Numbered from the stretch's first letter, positions 47,401 through 56,118 are shown. The stretch: DNA of 64,000 bases from CBFGRV01 sp965651265 (GCA_965651265.1 CBFGRV010000018.1:1-64000); one strand, 5' to 3'. Notes: a model not told the origin generated them from the sequence alone. Numbers and translations are program-made.

Positions 47401-50022
47401 CTCTTCGATGAGGAACCGACCTATGCGCTCGCCGGCTCGGTCATAAACGTGGATGTTGGCGACCTCGTCGGTACGGATACCCTCGAGGCCCGATTCAGCG
47501 CTGAATTTAGCGTCGAGGGTGCCGGCACCGACCCGGCCACGATGACGCTGGAGGGCCGTATCGACTCGCGCGACGCGGTGTACGAGGGCGCCGACGTCGA
47601 CACGCTCCACACTCAGTTCAGACTGGCCGATGGTGTTCTGCGGGTCGATTCGCTCATCCTGCGGTCGGATGCTGCCGACGCACACGGCAGCGGCGTAGTG
47701 GCCCTCTACGACACCACGACGGCATCCGATCTGCGCTTCGAGGCCAGCGTGCGGGATCTGACGCCCGTGCGCGATCTACTGGCCGCCCAGAATCTTCAGC
47801 TCGAGGAGGGTCGATTCCAGGGCCGGGTATACGGACGCCCGGGGACGCTTCGCTTCGATGCCGCCGGCAGACTGAGCAGCTTCATCTACAACGACATCCG
47901 AATTGCCGAGTTCGACGGGACCCTTGCCGGCGAGATCGGCCCTAATCGAGAGATCAACGTGGCCGAAGTCCAGGGCGATTTCGACGCGGTGGTGCTGCCC
48001 CAGATCTTCATCCAGTCCGCCGACATCGGGCTCACGTACCGGCCGGGCACCGTGCGTTTCGACGGCATCGTGCGCCTGGAAAAGGGTCGGACGGCGGATC
48101 TTGCCGGTGTTGTCGAGACGGCACCCGACCTGCAGCGGATCGTCCTCGAGGAGCTGACGCTCGACCTCGACCAGCATCGCTGGGAGCTACTTCAGCAGGC
48201 CACCGTCTCCTACGGTGAGGAATATCGCGTTCGGAACCTGCTGCTCTATTCCGACGACCAGCAGATCGCGCTGGACGGTGTCGTCGATCCGGATGGCGAT
48301 CAGAATCTCGTGATGACGCTCGAGAATGTTGAGACGGCGCCGTTCGCTGACATCTTCGGCTATGAGGGCCTCGGAGGCGTGATCAACGGGATGCTGATGC
48401 TCACGGGGCCTGCCGAGGCCCCGGAAATGACCGGCTCGCTCGATGCCAGCCTCCGATCCTTCGCAGAAGACGTGGGAGATCTGGACCTGGCCCTCGACTA
48501 CAGAGACCTGCGCCTCCAGATCGATGCCCTGTTGACGCACGAGGACGGATCCACCCTCAACGCGGACGGCTATATCCCTCTGGATCTGCGCATCGCACAA
48601 TTGTCGGAGGGCGGGGTCAGCGGCGATGTCGTGGATCGGTCCGTCGAATTCACCATCACGGCCGATTCGTTCGGCGTGGCGTGGGTGGAGCCGTTCCTGG
48701 ATCCGGAATCCGTCAGCGAATTCCGTGGCCGGCTCACGGCCGACATCAACATCAGCGGCACCATCGACCAGCCCGTGCTCGACGGGACGGCAAGGTACCT
48801 CGAAGGGCGTGTCGGCCTGCCCGTACTCGGCCTGACCTACGAGCGCATCCAGGCCAATCTGGTACTCGATCAAAACGAGGTGGCGGTCAATGATTTCGTC
48901 ATACGATCCGGCAGCGGGAGCGTCAGCGGATCGGGCACCATCCTCCTACCGCAACTCACGCTGGGCGAGTTCAACATCGACCTGACAGCCAGCGAATTCT
49001 TGGCCGTCGATTCGCCGGCGTATCGCTTCGTCGTGAACGGCGACATGGTCCTCAGCGGCACGACGGACCTCCCCGAGCTGCAGGGGAATGTTCGGGTGAT
49101 CAGCGGCGATATTTTCCTGACCGAGGAGACGACGGCTCCCGAGCTGGAACAGGTGGAGCTGTCTGCCGAGGACCTTCTCACGGTCGAGCGCCGGTTCGGC
49201 ATCCACGTCACGGCCGCCGATACGTCCACGTTCGATCTCTACAATGCGCTCGCGATGGAGCTAGACGTCAACATCGAGCGAAATACCTGGATTCGGTCGC
49301 AGGTCAATCCGGTGATGGATATACAGTTCTCGGGTAGCCTCGATCTGACAAAAGCCCATTACGAGGACATCAACATCTTTGGCACCATCGAGGTCGTGCC
49401 GCAGCGCAGCCGTATCGTGCAATTCGGGCGACGATTCGATATCGCCAGCGGCACGCTCACCTTCAATGGGCCGGCGAACGATCCGCGGATATCCATCACG
49501 GCAGAGCATGAGCCCAGGCCCTTCGGCCGGACTGCCGGCGAGGAGGAAGTGGTCATCACGCTGACGCTCGAGGGGCAAATGAGCGACCAGCTGGATCTGA
49601 CGCTAGGGTCCGAACCGCAGATGCCAAATGCTGATATTCTATCGTACCTTGCCACGGGCCGGCCGGCCAGCTCGGGACTCCTGCTTGGCGGCGGGGGCGA
49701 GGAGGTGCTGCAGGGGCTCGCGCTGGATCAGATCACGATGTTGATGGAGGGGATTGCGTCCGCTGGGCTGGGATTGGATGTCGTGACCATCGACCAGCGC
49801 GGCGGAACGCCCCATTTGACGGCCGGTTCGTACGTGTCGTCTCGCCTGTTTCTGGCCGTCAGCCAGCCGATCGGCGATGCACGCGGCCTGGGTACGAGAC
49901 GCCTCCGAGAAAACACGCCGACCATCACGGTGGAGTATGAGGTTACGAACTGGCTGCTCTTACAGCTGATGCAGCATGCGCAATCCGTACATTTGAATCT
50001 TCAGTGGGAATACGCATACTAG
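44455..50022 (+). CDS. TamB-like giant translocation/assembly protein with internal repeats
   Basis: An 1855-residue envelope protein. One N-terminal membrane anchor lies at about residues 24-50 (VLVVLASLVGGVAALLVLFF). A very long beta-rich periplasmic region follows, ending in a DUF490/TamB domain (roughly the last 450 residues, with LDLTLGSEPQMPNADILSYL). Between about 45.9 and 47.7 kb there are six related segments of about 100 residues, each with a PFxDVPxY-like motif, then GxFxNxxxGxLxGxPxL and DPxTMxLxG. This is consistent with a beta-taco groove bridging the two membranes to move lipids or proteins. ATG 44455 overlaps the BamA stop (TGATG). It is followed by MlaE 54 bases later. Confidence 0.93.
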   Translation: MERGADVGDGRRGDESRPGGKRRLIWTVLVVLASLVGGVAALLVLFFLALQTNWGGTYFADFLFAIANPYAESETAYDELRGNFITRLELDNLRMYRIDTIYVDTVWAAPGDGDAPPTIRYVHQDSLSHPGEATAFDTLVVDTLILASIDTLRLRYNLLSLLRKQVHFREISLTNPTFWARREGGTWDLFEPFGADTSEAEPGQAPFTFRIDQARITNGRLVANYDPPRTDSVLQVEAFNLEARDVLVEDLISVRVDTLFARYSPPGLDYFSEVRARLALDQNDLNVTGLALESPASFVRAGGTLRLPGEQDQDIENIDFDLVADPIDFRDLHPFVPAINPNASAVIDLAVGGSSRILEIDASAQLSDGGSLSLTGNLSPGTEGPVAYNAIGSIRAFDPTVLTSPGSGETVLNGEFNVALAGLDLQRLNGTASAALTASRLGGMALAGARLEVEFEEGRAIGNLSSTWNGSSVSAEGTGRPFDEVPTYTLQGRTSNFNFASLGLEGQQSAINAAFRVDGTGINANTADIDASVILEPSTINDYAINGGDVSIRLAGGEVDYGLRFVFPDGLLAANGLAYLDDPFRFSIERGRFENVDVAALLGTGMPSSLNGTFRAQAIGSDPQTLSAEASLDMEPSYYDDYRLADGSFQLNMENGRAQLTALADLGDAGSFDFAAVTRPFDDVPTLNVTRGRFTNVDIGPLAGNPELSSDLNGEATFTVRGFDPGTMQLDGRLVLASSTINEQEISSAAADIGLRSGLLTFDGRVDIPGGDAMLAGYIRPFQDVPVYEISQGRFRNINLATVTGNPSLESRLAGTIAVAGRGFDPETMSLQGRIDLDASRINEQDINSAYLSGNIAEGTIDVDLMLSVPEGDTRLIATVQPFLDEPTYTVREGTFAGINVGALIGDPTLRTNLAGELSLTGRGFDTETLAVDGTVRLDRSVVNDATLERGTLVANISNGYTEVDADLVFLEGAVDVQGRGRLFDEEPTYALAGSVINVDVGDLVGTDTLEARFSAEFSVEGAGTDPATMTLEGRIDSRDAVYEGADVDTLHTQFRLADGVLRVDSLILRSDAADAHGSGVVALYDTTTASDLRFEASVRDLTPVRDLLAAQNLQLEEGRFQGRVYGRPGTLRFDAAGRLSSFIYNDIRIAEFDGTLAGEIGPNREINVAEVQGDFDAVVLPQIFIQSADIGLTYRPGTVRFDGIVRLEKGRTADLAGVVETAPDLQRIVLEELTLDLDQHRWELLQQATVSYGEEYRVRNLLLYSDDQQIALDGVVDPDGDQNLVMTLENVETAPFADIFGYEGLGGVINGMLMLTGPAEAPEMTGSLDASLRSFAEDVGDLDLALDYRDLRLQIDALLTHEDGSTLNADGYIPLDLRIAQLSEGGVSGDVVDRSVEFTITADSFGVAWVEPFLDPESVSEFRGRLTADINISGTIDQPVLDGTARYLEGRVGLPVLGLTYERIQANLVLDQNEVAVNDFVIRSGSGSVSGSGTILLPQLTLGEFNIDLTASEFLAVDSPAYRFVVNGDMVLSGTTDLPELQGNVRVISGDIFLTEETTAPELEQVELSAEDLLTVERRFGIHVTAADTSTFDLYNALAMELDVNIERNTWIRSQVNPVMDIQFSGSLDLTKAHYEDINIFGTIEVVPQRSRIVQFGRRFDIASGTLTFNGPANDPRISITAEHEPRPFGRTAGEEEVVITLTLEGQMSDQLDLTLGSEPQMPNADILSYLATGRPASSGLLLGGGGEEVLQGLALDQITMLMEGIASAGLGLDVVTIDQRGGTPHLTAGSYVSSRLFLAVSQPIGDARGLGTRRLRENTPTITVEYEVTNWLLLQLMQHAQSVHLNLQWEYAY

Positions 50023-50076
50023 CACCCGGATCCTCGTTCGCCCCTCCACTTCACTCCATCCCGTATCCGTTCGCCC

Positions 50077-50871
50077 ATGGCCGCTAAGTACCCGGAGGAC
50101 AGTCTGCTCTCCAACATCTTTGAGCAGACCGGCGAGTTGGCCAGCTTCATGGGGCATTTCTTCGCACGATTCTGGCGGCGTCCCTACGAAGTCAAGGAAT
50201 TCTTGAACCAGATGGATGAGGTCGGCTCGAAGAGTCTGGTCCTGACCCTGGTGACCGGCGCCGCGATCGGCATCGTGTTGGCCATGCAGAGCCGGGGCAC
50301 GCTGGCGCGCTTCGGCGCCGAGGCCGTCCTGCCCAACATGCTGGCGTTGTCCGTCTTCAAGGAGATCGGGCCGGTGATCACGTCCCTCATTCTGGCCGGG
50401 CGCCTGGGAGCCGGCATCGGAGCAGAGATCGGCTCGATGCGGGTGACCGAGCAGATCGATGCCCTCGAGGTAGCGGCGCTGAAACCCTTTCACTACCTCG
50501 TAGTGACGCGCGTGCTCGCCTGCATCGTTATGTTTCCGCTGCTGACCATCATGACGGACGTCATCGCGATGGCCGGTGGATTCATGGAGTCCTTGATTTC
50601 GACCAACATGGACTATCGGATCTACATCAATGTGGCCTTCTCGTCGTTGCGCTTCTCCGATTTGTTCGTGGACACCATGAAGACGAGCATCTTCGGATTC
50701 ATCGTGGGCATTGTGAGCTGCTACATGGGCTACAATGTGCGGGGTGGAACGCGCGAAGTGGGCCGGGCCGCGATGCACTCCGTCGTCGTCTCGTCGCTGC
50801 TGATCCTGCTGGCGGATGTGATCGTCGTGCGCATCTCGCTGATGCTTTTTGGTGACATTTCTCAGGGATGA
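50077..50871 (+). CDS. mlaE: MlaE-family ABC transporter permease
   Basis: A 264-residue inner-membrane permease of the MlaE/TrgD1 family, with about five membrane helices. The conserved part includes LAMQSRGTLARFGAEAVLPN, EIGPVITSLILAGRLGAGIG and EIGSMRVTEQIDALEV. It pairs with the ATPase MlaF encoded next, overlapping by an ATGA, and with the MCE protein downstream, to move phospholipids across the envelope. The 54-base gap after TamB suggests the same transcription unit. Confidence 0.94.
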   Translation: MAAKYPEDSLLSNIFEQTGELASFMGHFFARFWRRPYEVKEFLNQMDEVGSKSLVLTLVTGAAIGIVLAMQSRGTLARFGAEAVLPNMLALSVFKEIGPVITSLILAGRLGAGIGAEIGSMRVTEQIDALEVAALKPFHYLVVTRVLACIVMFPLLTIMTDVIAMAGGFMESLISTNMDYRIYINVAFSSLRFSDLFVDTMKTSIFGFIVGIVSCYMGYNVRGGTREVGRAAMHSVVVSSLLILLADVIVVRISLMLFGDISQG

Positions 50872-51638
50872 TGGAGTCTCCGACGAGATCGAACGGCGCA
50901 CCGCCCGAGGACGTCGCCATCGAGATCCGCAATCTGCACAAGAGCTTTGGCGACCATCATGTGTTGCGCGGCGTCGATCTCCAGGTTCGAACCGGGACGA
51001 CCTGCGTGGTTATGGGAGGGTCCGGCTCCGGAAAGAGCGTGCTCATCAAGAACATCGTGAAGCTGCTCGAGCCGGACGAGGGTGAAATCTGGATCTTCGG
51101 GACACGCGCTGATCTGCTCGAGAAGGATGAGCTCGATCGGCTGCGGCTGTCCATCGGCTATCTTTTTCAGAGTGGCGCGCTCTTCGATTCGATGACGGTG
51201 TGGGAGCAGATGGATTTCTATCTGGATCGGCACACGGACCTCACTCCGGACGAACGCGACGATCGGATCGAGGAGACGCTCAGCTGGGTGAACCTGGCCG
51301 ACAAGGCAGATAGCTACCCGTCGGAGCTCTCCGGCGGCCAGCGCAAGCGTATCGGGCTGGCCCGCGCCATCGTGCTGCAACCTCAGATCCTCCTTTACGA
51401 TGAGCCCACGACGGGCCTGGACCCCATCTCGGTGAGGACCGTCTCGGAGCTGATCGTTCGCCTGCAGGAGGAGCGGGGCATCTCGTCGATCGCCATCACG
51501 CATGACCTGCTCTGCGCCGAGATCATTGCCGATGAGGTGAACTTCCTCTCGGAGGGGCGCATCGTGGCGTCCGGTACCCTGGACGAGGTACAACAGGCGG
51601 ATCATCCCGAATTGAAGGAGTTCTTCGGCACGGTCTGA
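50868..51638 (+). CDS. mlaF: MlaF-family ABC transporter ATP-binding protein
   Basis: A 256-residue ATPase. Walker A is GGSGSGKSVL, the Q-loop is in IGYLFQSGALFDSMTV, the signature is LSGGQRKRIGLARAIV, and Walker B is ILLYDEPTTGLDPIS with H-loop in ITHDLL. The sequence FQSGALFDSMTV is characteristic of MlaF among ABC proteins. It powers the MlaE permease. ATG 50868 overlaps the mlaE stop. After the stop there are 120 bases before the MCE gene. Confidence 0.96.
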   Translation: MMESPTRSNGAPPEDVAIEIRNLHKSFGDHHVLRGVDLQVRTGTTCVVMGGSGSGKSVLIKNIVKLLEPDEGEIWIFGTRADLLEKDELDRLRLSIGYLFQSGALFDSMTVWEQMDFYLDRHTDLTPDERDDRIEETLSWVNLADKADSYPSELSGGQRKRIGLARAIVLQPQILLYDEPTTGLDPISVRTVSELIVRLQEERGISSIAITHDLLCAEIIADEVNFLSEGRIVASGTLDEVQQADHPELKEFFGTV

Positions 51639-51758
51639 GGCGCAACTATTTGACCCTCGATCGGTAGCAAAACGACGTATAGTCCTGGCGGGGGCCCGTT
51701 TTAATCCGGTCCTCCGCCGGCGTGCATCCCAATCCTGAGAGTAGTACGCAGAACTATC

Positions 51759-53003
51759 ATGTCCCGTCAGGCACGCGTCGGAATCGTCGTCATCGGCGGA
51801 CTTTTTCTGTTTCTGCTGGTGCTTTTCGCCGTCGCGAACAGGTCCTTTCTGTTCAGCGACACGTTTTTCATCAAAGCGCGCTACAGCAGCGTGGCGGGTC
51901 TGAGCTCCGGAGCACAGGTGCAGTTCCAGGGCGTCAACGTCGGCCGCGTTGAGAGCGTGCGTCTCCCGGAGCGGCCGGGCGAGAAGATCGTCGTGACGAT
52001 GGCGATCCGCGAGAGCGCTCAGCATCTTATCACGACGGGCACCCAGGCTCAGATCAAAACGGATGGCCTCGTCGGCAACCAGATCGTCGTGCTGGTGAAT
52101 CCGCCCATCACGCAGGACTTCGAGAGCGTCGAGCCAGGTGATTTCATCACGGGAGTCGAGCCGTTCGACGTCTTCGAGATCACAGACAAGATGCTGAGCA
52201 CGGTGGCGCAGTTTGATTCGGCGGCATCGACCCTGCAGGACATGATGCAGGATGTGCGTCGTGGAGAGGGCACCCTCGGCAAGCTCGTCTACGATGACGC
52301 GCTTTACACGGAGTTCGTCGCGACGACCAATTCCACGCGCCGTACGATGAACAACCTCGCCGACAATGCCGAGGCGCTCGTGCGGCTTGCGCAGGATGCC
52401 ACGCAGGGTGTCAGCACCATCCTCGCGAAGGTGGATCGTGGCGAGGGCACATTGGCCATGATGCTGAACGATCCGTCCGTCTACAACCGGCTTCTGGCGA
52501 CGGCGGACACCTTGCAGGGCATATCAGCGGACCTCCGTAGCATCACGCACAGTGCCGAGAATGCAGCCAACTGGGGTGCACTCGGCGCCTTTCGCTTCGC
52601 CGAGTTGATGGAGGCCGCCAAGAGCAACTGGCTCTTCAAGCGCTACTTCGAGGAGCGCGGATACATGGAGAAGGCCGACTTCGAGCTGCGGGAGCAGGCC
52701 ATTGCGCAATCGTTCCGCGAAATCCAGCAGCAGCGACGTGAGCTTCTCGAATGGCAAGAACGGCTCGAGCGCCTGGAGCAGTCTCTCGGTGGGGCACCCG
52801 CCGATACCGTGGCGGCCGCGGGGCATAGCTCGTCGTCGGATATGCTGCCGGCCGGCGTGAACACGTCGATGCCTGACTCCGCCGGTTTCAATGCGGATCC
52901 GTCGGCCGCCGATGCCCCAACTGTCGCTCCGACGAAGGACGCCGAATCCGACGCGTCGGTGCTCGGGGCGAACGCAAAGATTGGCGCGGGCAGAGAGAAC
53001 TGA
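51759..53003 (+). CDS. mlaD: MCE-domain substrate-binding protein (MlaD family)
   Basis: A 414-residue protein with an N-terminal membrane anchor (VGIVVIGGLFLFLLVLFAVAN) and one MCE domain at about residues 35-120 (YSSVAGLSSGAQVQFQGVNVGRVESV, TDGLVGNQIVVL). The long C-terminal part, about 290 residues, is helical (including a coiled stretch at EIQQQRRELLEWQERLERLEQ) and ends in a Ser/Ala/Asp-rich tail. It forms the periplasmic ring of the Mla-type lipid transporter encoded by the two genes before it. The tail is longer than that of proteobacterial MlaD (about 180 residues). Confidence 0.92.
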   Translation: MSRQARVGIVVIGGLFLFLLVLFAVANRSFLFSDTFFIKARYSSVAGLSSGAQVQFQGVNVGRVESVRLPERPGEKIVVTMAIRESAQHLITTGTQAQIKTDGLVGNQIVVLVNPPITQDFESVEPGDFITGVEPFDVFEITDKMLSTVAQFDSAASTLQDMMQDVRRGEGTLGKLVYDDALYTEFVATTNSTRRTMNNLADNAEALVRLAQDATQGVSTILAKVDRGEGTLAMMLNDPSVYNRLLATADTLQGISADLRSITHSAENAANWGALGAFRFAELMEAAKSNWLFKRYFEERGYMEKADFELREQAIAQSFREIQQQRRELLEWQERLERLEQSLGGAPADTVAAAGHSSSSDMLPAGVNTSMPDSAGFNADPSAADAPTVAPTKDAESDASVLGANAKIGAGREN

Positions 53004-53045
53004 TCGCCCGTGTTAGCATCCCCGCGCCCCATCGATCCGATGCAA

Positions 53046-53059
53046 CCTGAGCGCTCAGG
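53046..53059. repeat. 14-bp perfect palindrome between mlaD and the permease gene
   Basis: CCTGAGCGCTCAGG is a perfect palindrome 43 bases after the mlaD stop and 33 bases before the next start. It may be an operator or the stem of a terminator without loop bases; no T-run follows. Confidence 0.4.
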
Positions 53060-53092
53060 CGCTCGTTGCTGAGCCGGCGGGCCCGTTCTACG

Positions 53093-54367
53093 ATGCCGGA
53101 AGGAGATATCAATCAGATCGCGGAATCACCCCAGACCGTGAGCACGCGTCTGACTGCCTTTCAGACGACCCTCATGGCGGGCGGCATCGTCCTATTTCTG
53201 ATGCTGCTCTACGAGATGCGGGATTTCCTGAACCCGCCGCTCGTCGCCGTCGCCGCGGCGGTCGTACTCTGGCCTCTTCGGTCGTACAAGAGCGTGCGCG
53301 CCATCCTCGTTTCGATCCTGCTGCTTGTTTTCCTCTGGTTCCTGGATGAGTTGGCGGCGATCATCATTCCATTCGGAATCGTTTATCTCTTCGCCTACCT
53401 CTTCGACCCCGTCGTCACCGCGCTCCACACCCGCTACGGCGTGCCACGATGGGTAAGCTCCCTTCTCGCAACGGCCTTGCTCCTCGGGCTCGTGGCGCTC
53501 TTCATCTTGCTGCTGGTGCCGAACGTCATCGCCCAGTTCGAGGTCCTGTTCCGGCGACTCACCGATTCCGTGGGGCGTCTTCAGGCGTGGCTGCAGAATA
53601 CCGAGGCCTTCGACAACCTCGAAGCCGTCGGCATCAACAAACAGATTTTCATCGACAACCTCAGGCAGTTTCTGCAGGATCAGGCCACGGCCATCGCGAC
53701 GGGCATCCCCACCGCCGTGCAGACCGTCATGACCTCCCTGGGCGCGGTACTCTCGGGGATTGCGATCGCGTCCGTGTTGCCCGTGGTACATTTCTACCTG
53801 CTCAAGGACTATCCCTTCATCAAGCGGCGGCTGGTCGAGCTGTTCCCCACGTTCGGCGGGCGCCGCACATATCTGATGGAGGCGGGCAGCATCGTGGGCA
53901 ATTATCTCCGCGGGCAACTGCTGATCTGCGCGATCGCAGGGTTCAACGTCTCGGTGGCGCTCATTCTATTCGATGTGCCGTTCGCCCTGCTGATCGGGAT
54001 CGTCAGCGGCCTCCTCAATCTCATCCCACATATCGGGATCATCATTGCCAATGTGATGGGCATCTTGATCGGGGTCATCTTCGGAGATCCGTGGTACTGG
54101 GACGTCATCATCATCCTGGCCGTGTTGTTGGGTGAGTCGATCCTCGAGCAAACAGTCCTGACGCCGAACATCATGAGCTATCAGGTCGGACTTCACCCTG
54201 TGATCATCATCATTTCGTTGTTCGTCTTCGGGTACTTTATGGGATGGATCGGCCTCCTGATCGCGGTTCCCATGACCGCGCTTATCATGACGGTTTACAA
54301 AACCTATCGGGATCGAATTCAGTTTGAGTTGTCGAATTCGGGCGTTCCGCCCGATGCGAGCGTGTAG
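53093..54367 (+). CDS. AI-2E/PerM-family transporter
   Basis: A 424-residue permease-like membrane protein of the AI-2E exporter (PerM/YdiK) superfamily with about eight helices. Family features include the central IASVLPVVHFYLLKDYPFIKRR, GNYLRGQLLICAIAG, and the C-terminal LGESILEQTVLTPNIMSYQVGLHPVIIIISLFVFGYFMGW. It is probably an exporter of an unknown small solute or signal. ATG 53093 was chosen; TTG 53066 would lengthen the N-terminus by nine residues. It follows the mlaD gene after a palindrome. Confidence 0.9.
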   Translation: MPEGDINQIAESPQTVSTRLTAFQTTLMAGGIVLFLMLLYEMRDFLNPPLVAVAAAVVLWPLRSYKSVRAILVSILLLVFLWFLDELAAIIIPFGIVYLFAYLFDPVVTALHTRYGVPRWVSSLLATALLLGLVALFILLLVPNVIAQFEVLFRRLTDSVGRLQAWLQNTEAFDNLEAVGINKQIFIDNLRQFLQDQATAIATGIPTAVQTVMTSLGAVLSGIAIASVLPVVHFYLLKDYPFIKRRLVELFPTFGGRRTYLMEAGSIVGNYLRGQLLICAIAGFNVSVALILFDVPFALLIGIVSGLLNLIPHIGIIIANVMGILIGVIFGDPWYWDVIIILAVLLGESILEQTVLTPNIMSYQVGLHPVIIIISLFVFGYFMGWIGLLIAVPMTALIMTVYKTYRDRIQFELSNSGVPPDASV

Positions 54368-54386
54368 GCCGTTGTCTGATCTCTAG

Positions 54387-54980
54387 ATGCATCCTACCGT
54401 GTTTCGCATTCCCTCCCGCTTTCATCCCGCCTATTCGATGCTGGGTCGATGGATCGCCGAGCGCGCCGGGGATCCGCGGCGTGCCGAATCGCTCTTCATC
54501 GTGGCCTCCGGGGTGGGAGCGCTCGTGCTGGTGCTGTCGCAAATCCTGACGTGGACGTTCCTCAACCCGTCTCCCTTGCCGTTCACCCTTACTCAGGTCA
54601 CGGCAGCAGGCTTGTACGCGGTCGTCTGCCTGGCCGGACGGGAGCCCGAGATCACGGTAGAGGTGACGGATCGAGGCGTCGAGATCGCACGCCGTCCGCC
54701 GGCCGATGGCTTCCCCTGGCGCCTGGAGCGTCGGCCCGAGATCGTAGTCGTGCCATTTCGTCGCATTCGGCGCATCCGCACCGTGCCTGCCGACCTCTTC
54801 TACACGCACTACGCCCGATATGCCGGGACGAGGGTGTTCGTGAACCGCATCCCACCGGATGTCTTGATGCTCGAGCTGCCCACCGGGCCGCTTTTCCTGG
54901 GGATGCGGCCGGAAGACGTGGGTCGCTTCGTTCGATTCGTCGAGGAGCGGATGACGACTGCTTCGACGCGCGTCGCCTAA
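54387..54980 (+). CDS. Two-helix membrane protein with PH-like domain, unknown
   Basis: A 197-residue protein with two hydrophobic segments in the first half (SLFIVASGVGALVLVL and TQVTAAGLYAVVCLAG), followed by a soluble PH-like part (ITVEVTDRGVEIARRP, VVVPFRRIRRIRTV, PLFLGMRPEDVGRFV). I do not recognise the family by name. It lies between the permease gene and tgt on the same strand, seven bases before tgt, suggesting co-transcription. Confidence 0.75.
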   Translation: MHPTVFRIPSRFHPAYSMLGRWIAERAGDPRRAESLFIVASGVGALVLVLSQILTWTFLNPSPLPFTLTQVTAAGLYAVVCLAGREPEITVEVTDRGVEIARRPPADGFPWRLERRPEIVVVPFRRIRRIRTVPADLFYTHYARYAGTRVFVNRIPPDVLMLELPTGPLFLGMRPEDVGRFVRFVEERMTTASTRVA

Positions 54981-54987
54981 GGGCTGC

Positions 54988-56118
54988 ATGCGGTTCTCTC
55001 TCCTCAAGACGGATAGCGATTCGGAGGCTCGGCTGGGTCGGATCGAGACCGATCACGGGCACATAGATACGCCCGTCTTCATGCCCGTCGGTACGGTGGG
55101 CAGCGTCAAGGCCGTTCAGCCGCGGGAGTTGCTCCATGATGTCGGGGCACAGATCATCCTCGGCAACACCTACCATCTGTACCTTCGGCCGGGACCCGAT
55201 CTGATCGCGGCGGCCGGCGGGCTGCACCGGTTCATGGAATGGCCGGGACCGATCCTTACGGACTCGGGCGGCTACCAGGTTTTCTCGCTCGCTGACCGCC
55301 GCAAGCTGAGCGAGGAAGGCGTCGAGTTTCGGAGCCACCTCGACGGCACGGCCCACTTCTTCACGCCGGAGTCCGTGGTCGACATCCAGCGAAAGATCGG
55401 CTCCGACATCATGATGGTGCTCGACGAATGTCCGCCGGCGGACGTAACCGAGGAGTATGCCCGATCATCCAACGAGCTGACTCTTCGGTGGGCGGCGAGG
55501 TGCAAGGCCCGCTTCGAATCGACGGACCCGTTTCACTCGCATCATCAAACCCTGTTCGCCATCGTGCAGGGCGTGGTGTATCCGGATGTTCGCCGCGAGT
55601 CGGCCATGCGTCTGGTGGAGATGGATTTTCCGGGATACGCCATCGGGGGCCTCTCGGTCGGTGAGCCGGACGAGATCATGTACGAGATGGTGGAGGTGGT
55701 CACGGAGGTGCTTCCGCGCGCGAAGCCGCGGTACTTGATGGGCGTCGGCACGCCGGCGAACCTGCTGGAGAACGTCGCGCGGGGTATCGACATGTTCGAT
55801 TGCGTGATGCCGACGCGCAACGGTCGCAACGGCATGCTCTTCACGACGGAGGGAATCATCAACATCCGCAATAAGAAGTGGCAGCACGACTTCTCTCCCA
55901 TAGATCCGGTTCTCGATGGGTACGCGTCCCAAACTTTCAGCAAGGCTTACATACGACATCTTTTCATTGCCAATGAGATCCTGGGGCTGCAGATCGCGTC
56001 TTTACAGAATCTCACGTTCTACACGTGGCTGATGCGCGAGGCGCGCTGCGCCATCCAGGAAGATCGGTTTTTAGCCTGGAAGGACGAGGTACAGCCTCGA
56101 GTGAGCCGACGGCTTTAG
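54988..56118 (+). CDS. tgt: Queuine tRNA-ribosyltransferase (Tgt), zinc ligands missing
   Basis: A 376-residue tRNA-guanine transglycosylase. Catalytic motifs are retained: TDSGGYQVFSL, LDECPPADV, GLSVGEPDEIMYEMV, YLMGVGTPANLLENV, RGIDMFDCVMPTRNGRNGMLF. It exchanges guanine 34 for preQ1 in tRNAs with GUN anticodons. In the usual zinc site, where DPxCxCYTC is expected, the protein reads DPVLDGYAS, so all three cysteines are replaced. The histidine in LHNLxFY is Gln (LQNLTFY). The loss appears genuine as the flanks (NIRNKKWQHDFSPID, FSKAYIRHLF) align normally. Confidence 0.93.
   Translation: MRFSLLKTDSDSEARLGRIETDHGHIDTPVFMPVGTVGSVKAVQPRELLHDVGAQIILGNTYHLYLRPGPDLIAAAGGLHRFMEWPGPILTDSGGYQVFSLADRRKLSEEGVEFRSHLDGTAHFFTPESVVDIQRKIGSDIMMVLDECPPADVTEEYARSSNELTLRWAARCKARFESTDPFHSHHQTLFAIVQGVVYPDVRRESAMRLVEMDFPGYAIGGLSVGEPDEIMYEMVEVVTEVLPRAKPRYLMGVGTPANLLENVARGIDMFDCVMPTRNGRNGMLFTTEGIINIRNKKWQHDFSPIDPVLDGYASQTFSKAYIRHLFIANEILGLQIASLQNLTFYTWLMREARCAIQEDRFLAWKDEVQPRVSRRL

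Noticed and set aside
51649..51683. TTTGACC and TATAGT before mlaD as a promoter
   Set aside because: The spacing of about 22 bases between TTGACC and TATAGT fits neither the sigma-70 nor the Bacteroidota pattern.
50862..52025. Minus-strand open frame of 387 codons
   Set aside because: It is antisense to mlaF and mlaD, which have complete ABC and MCE motifs.
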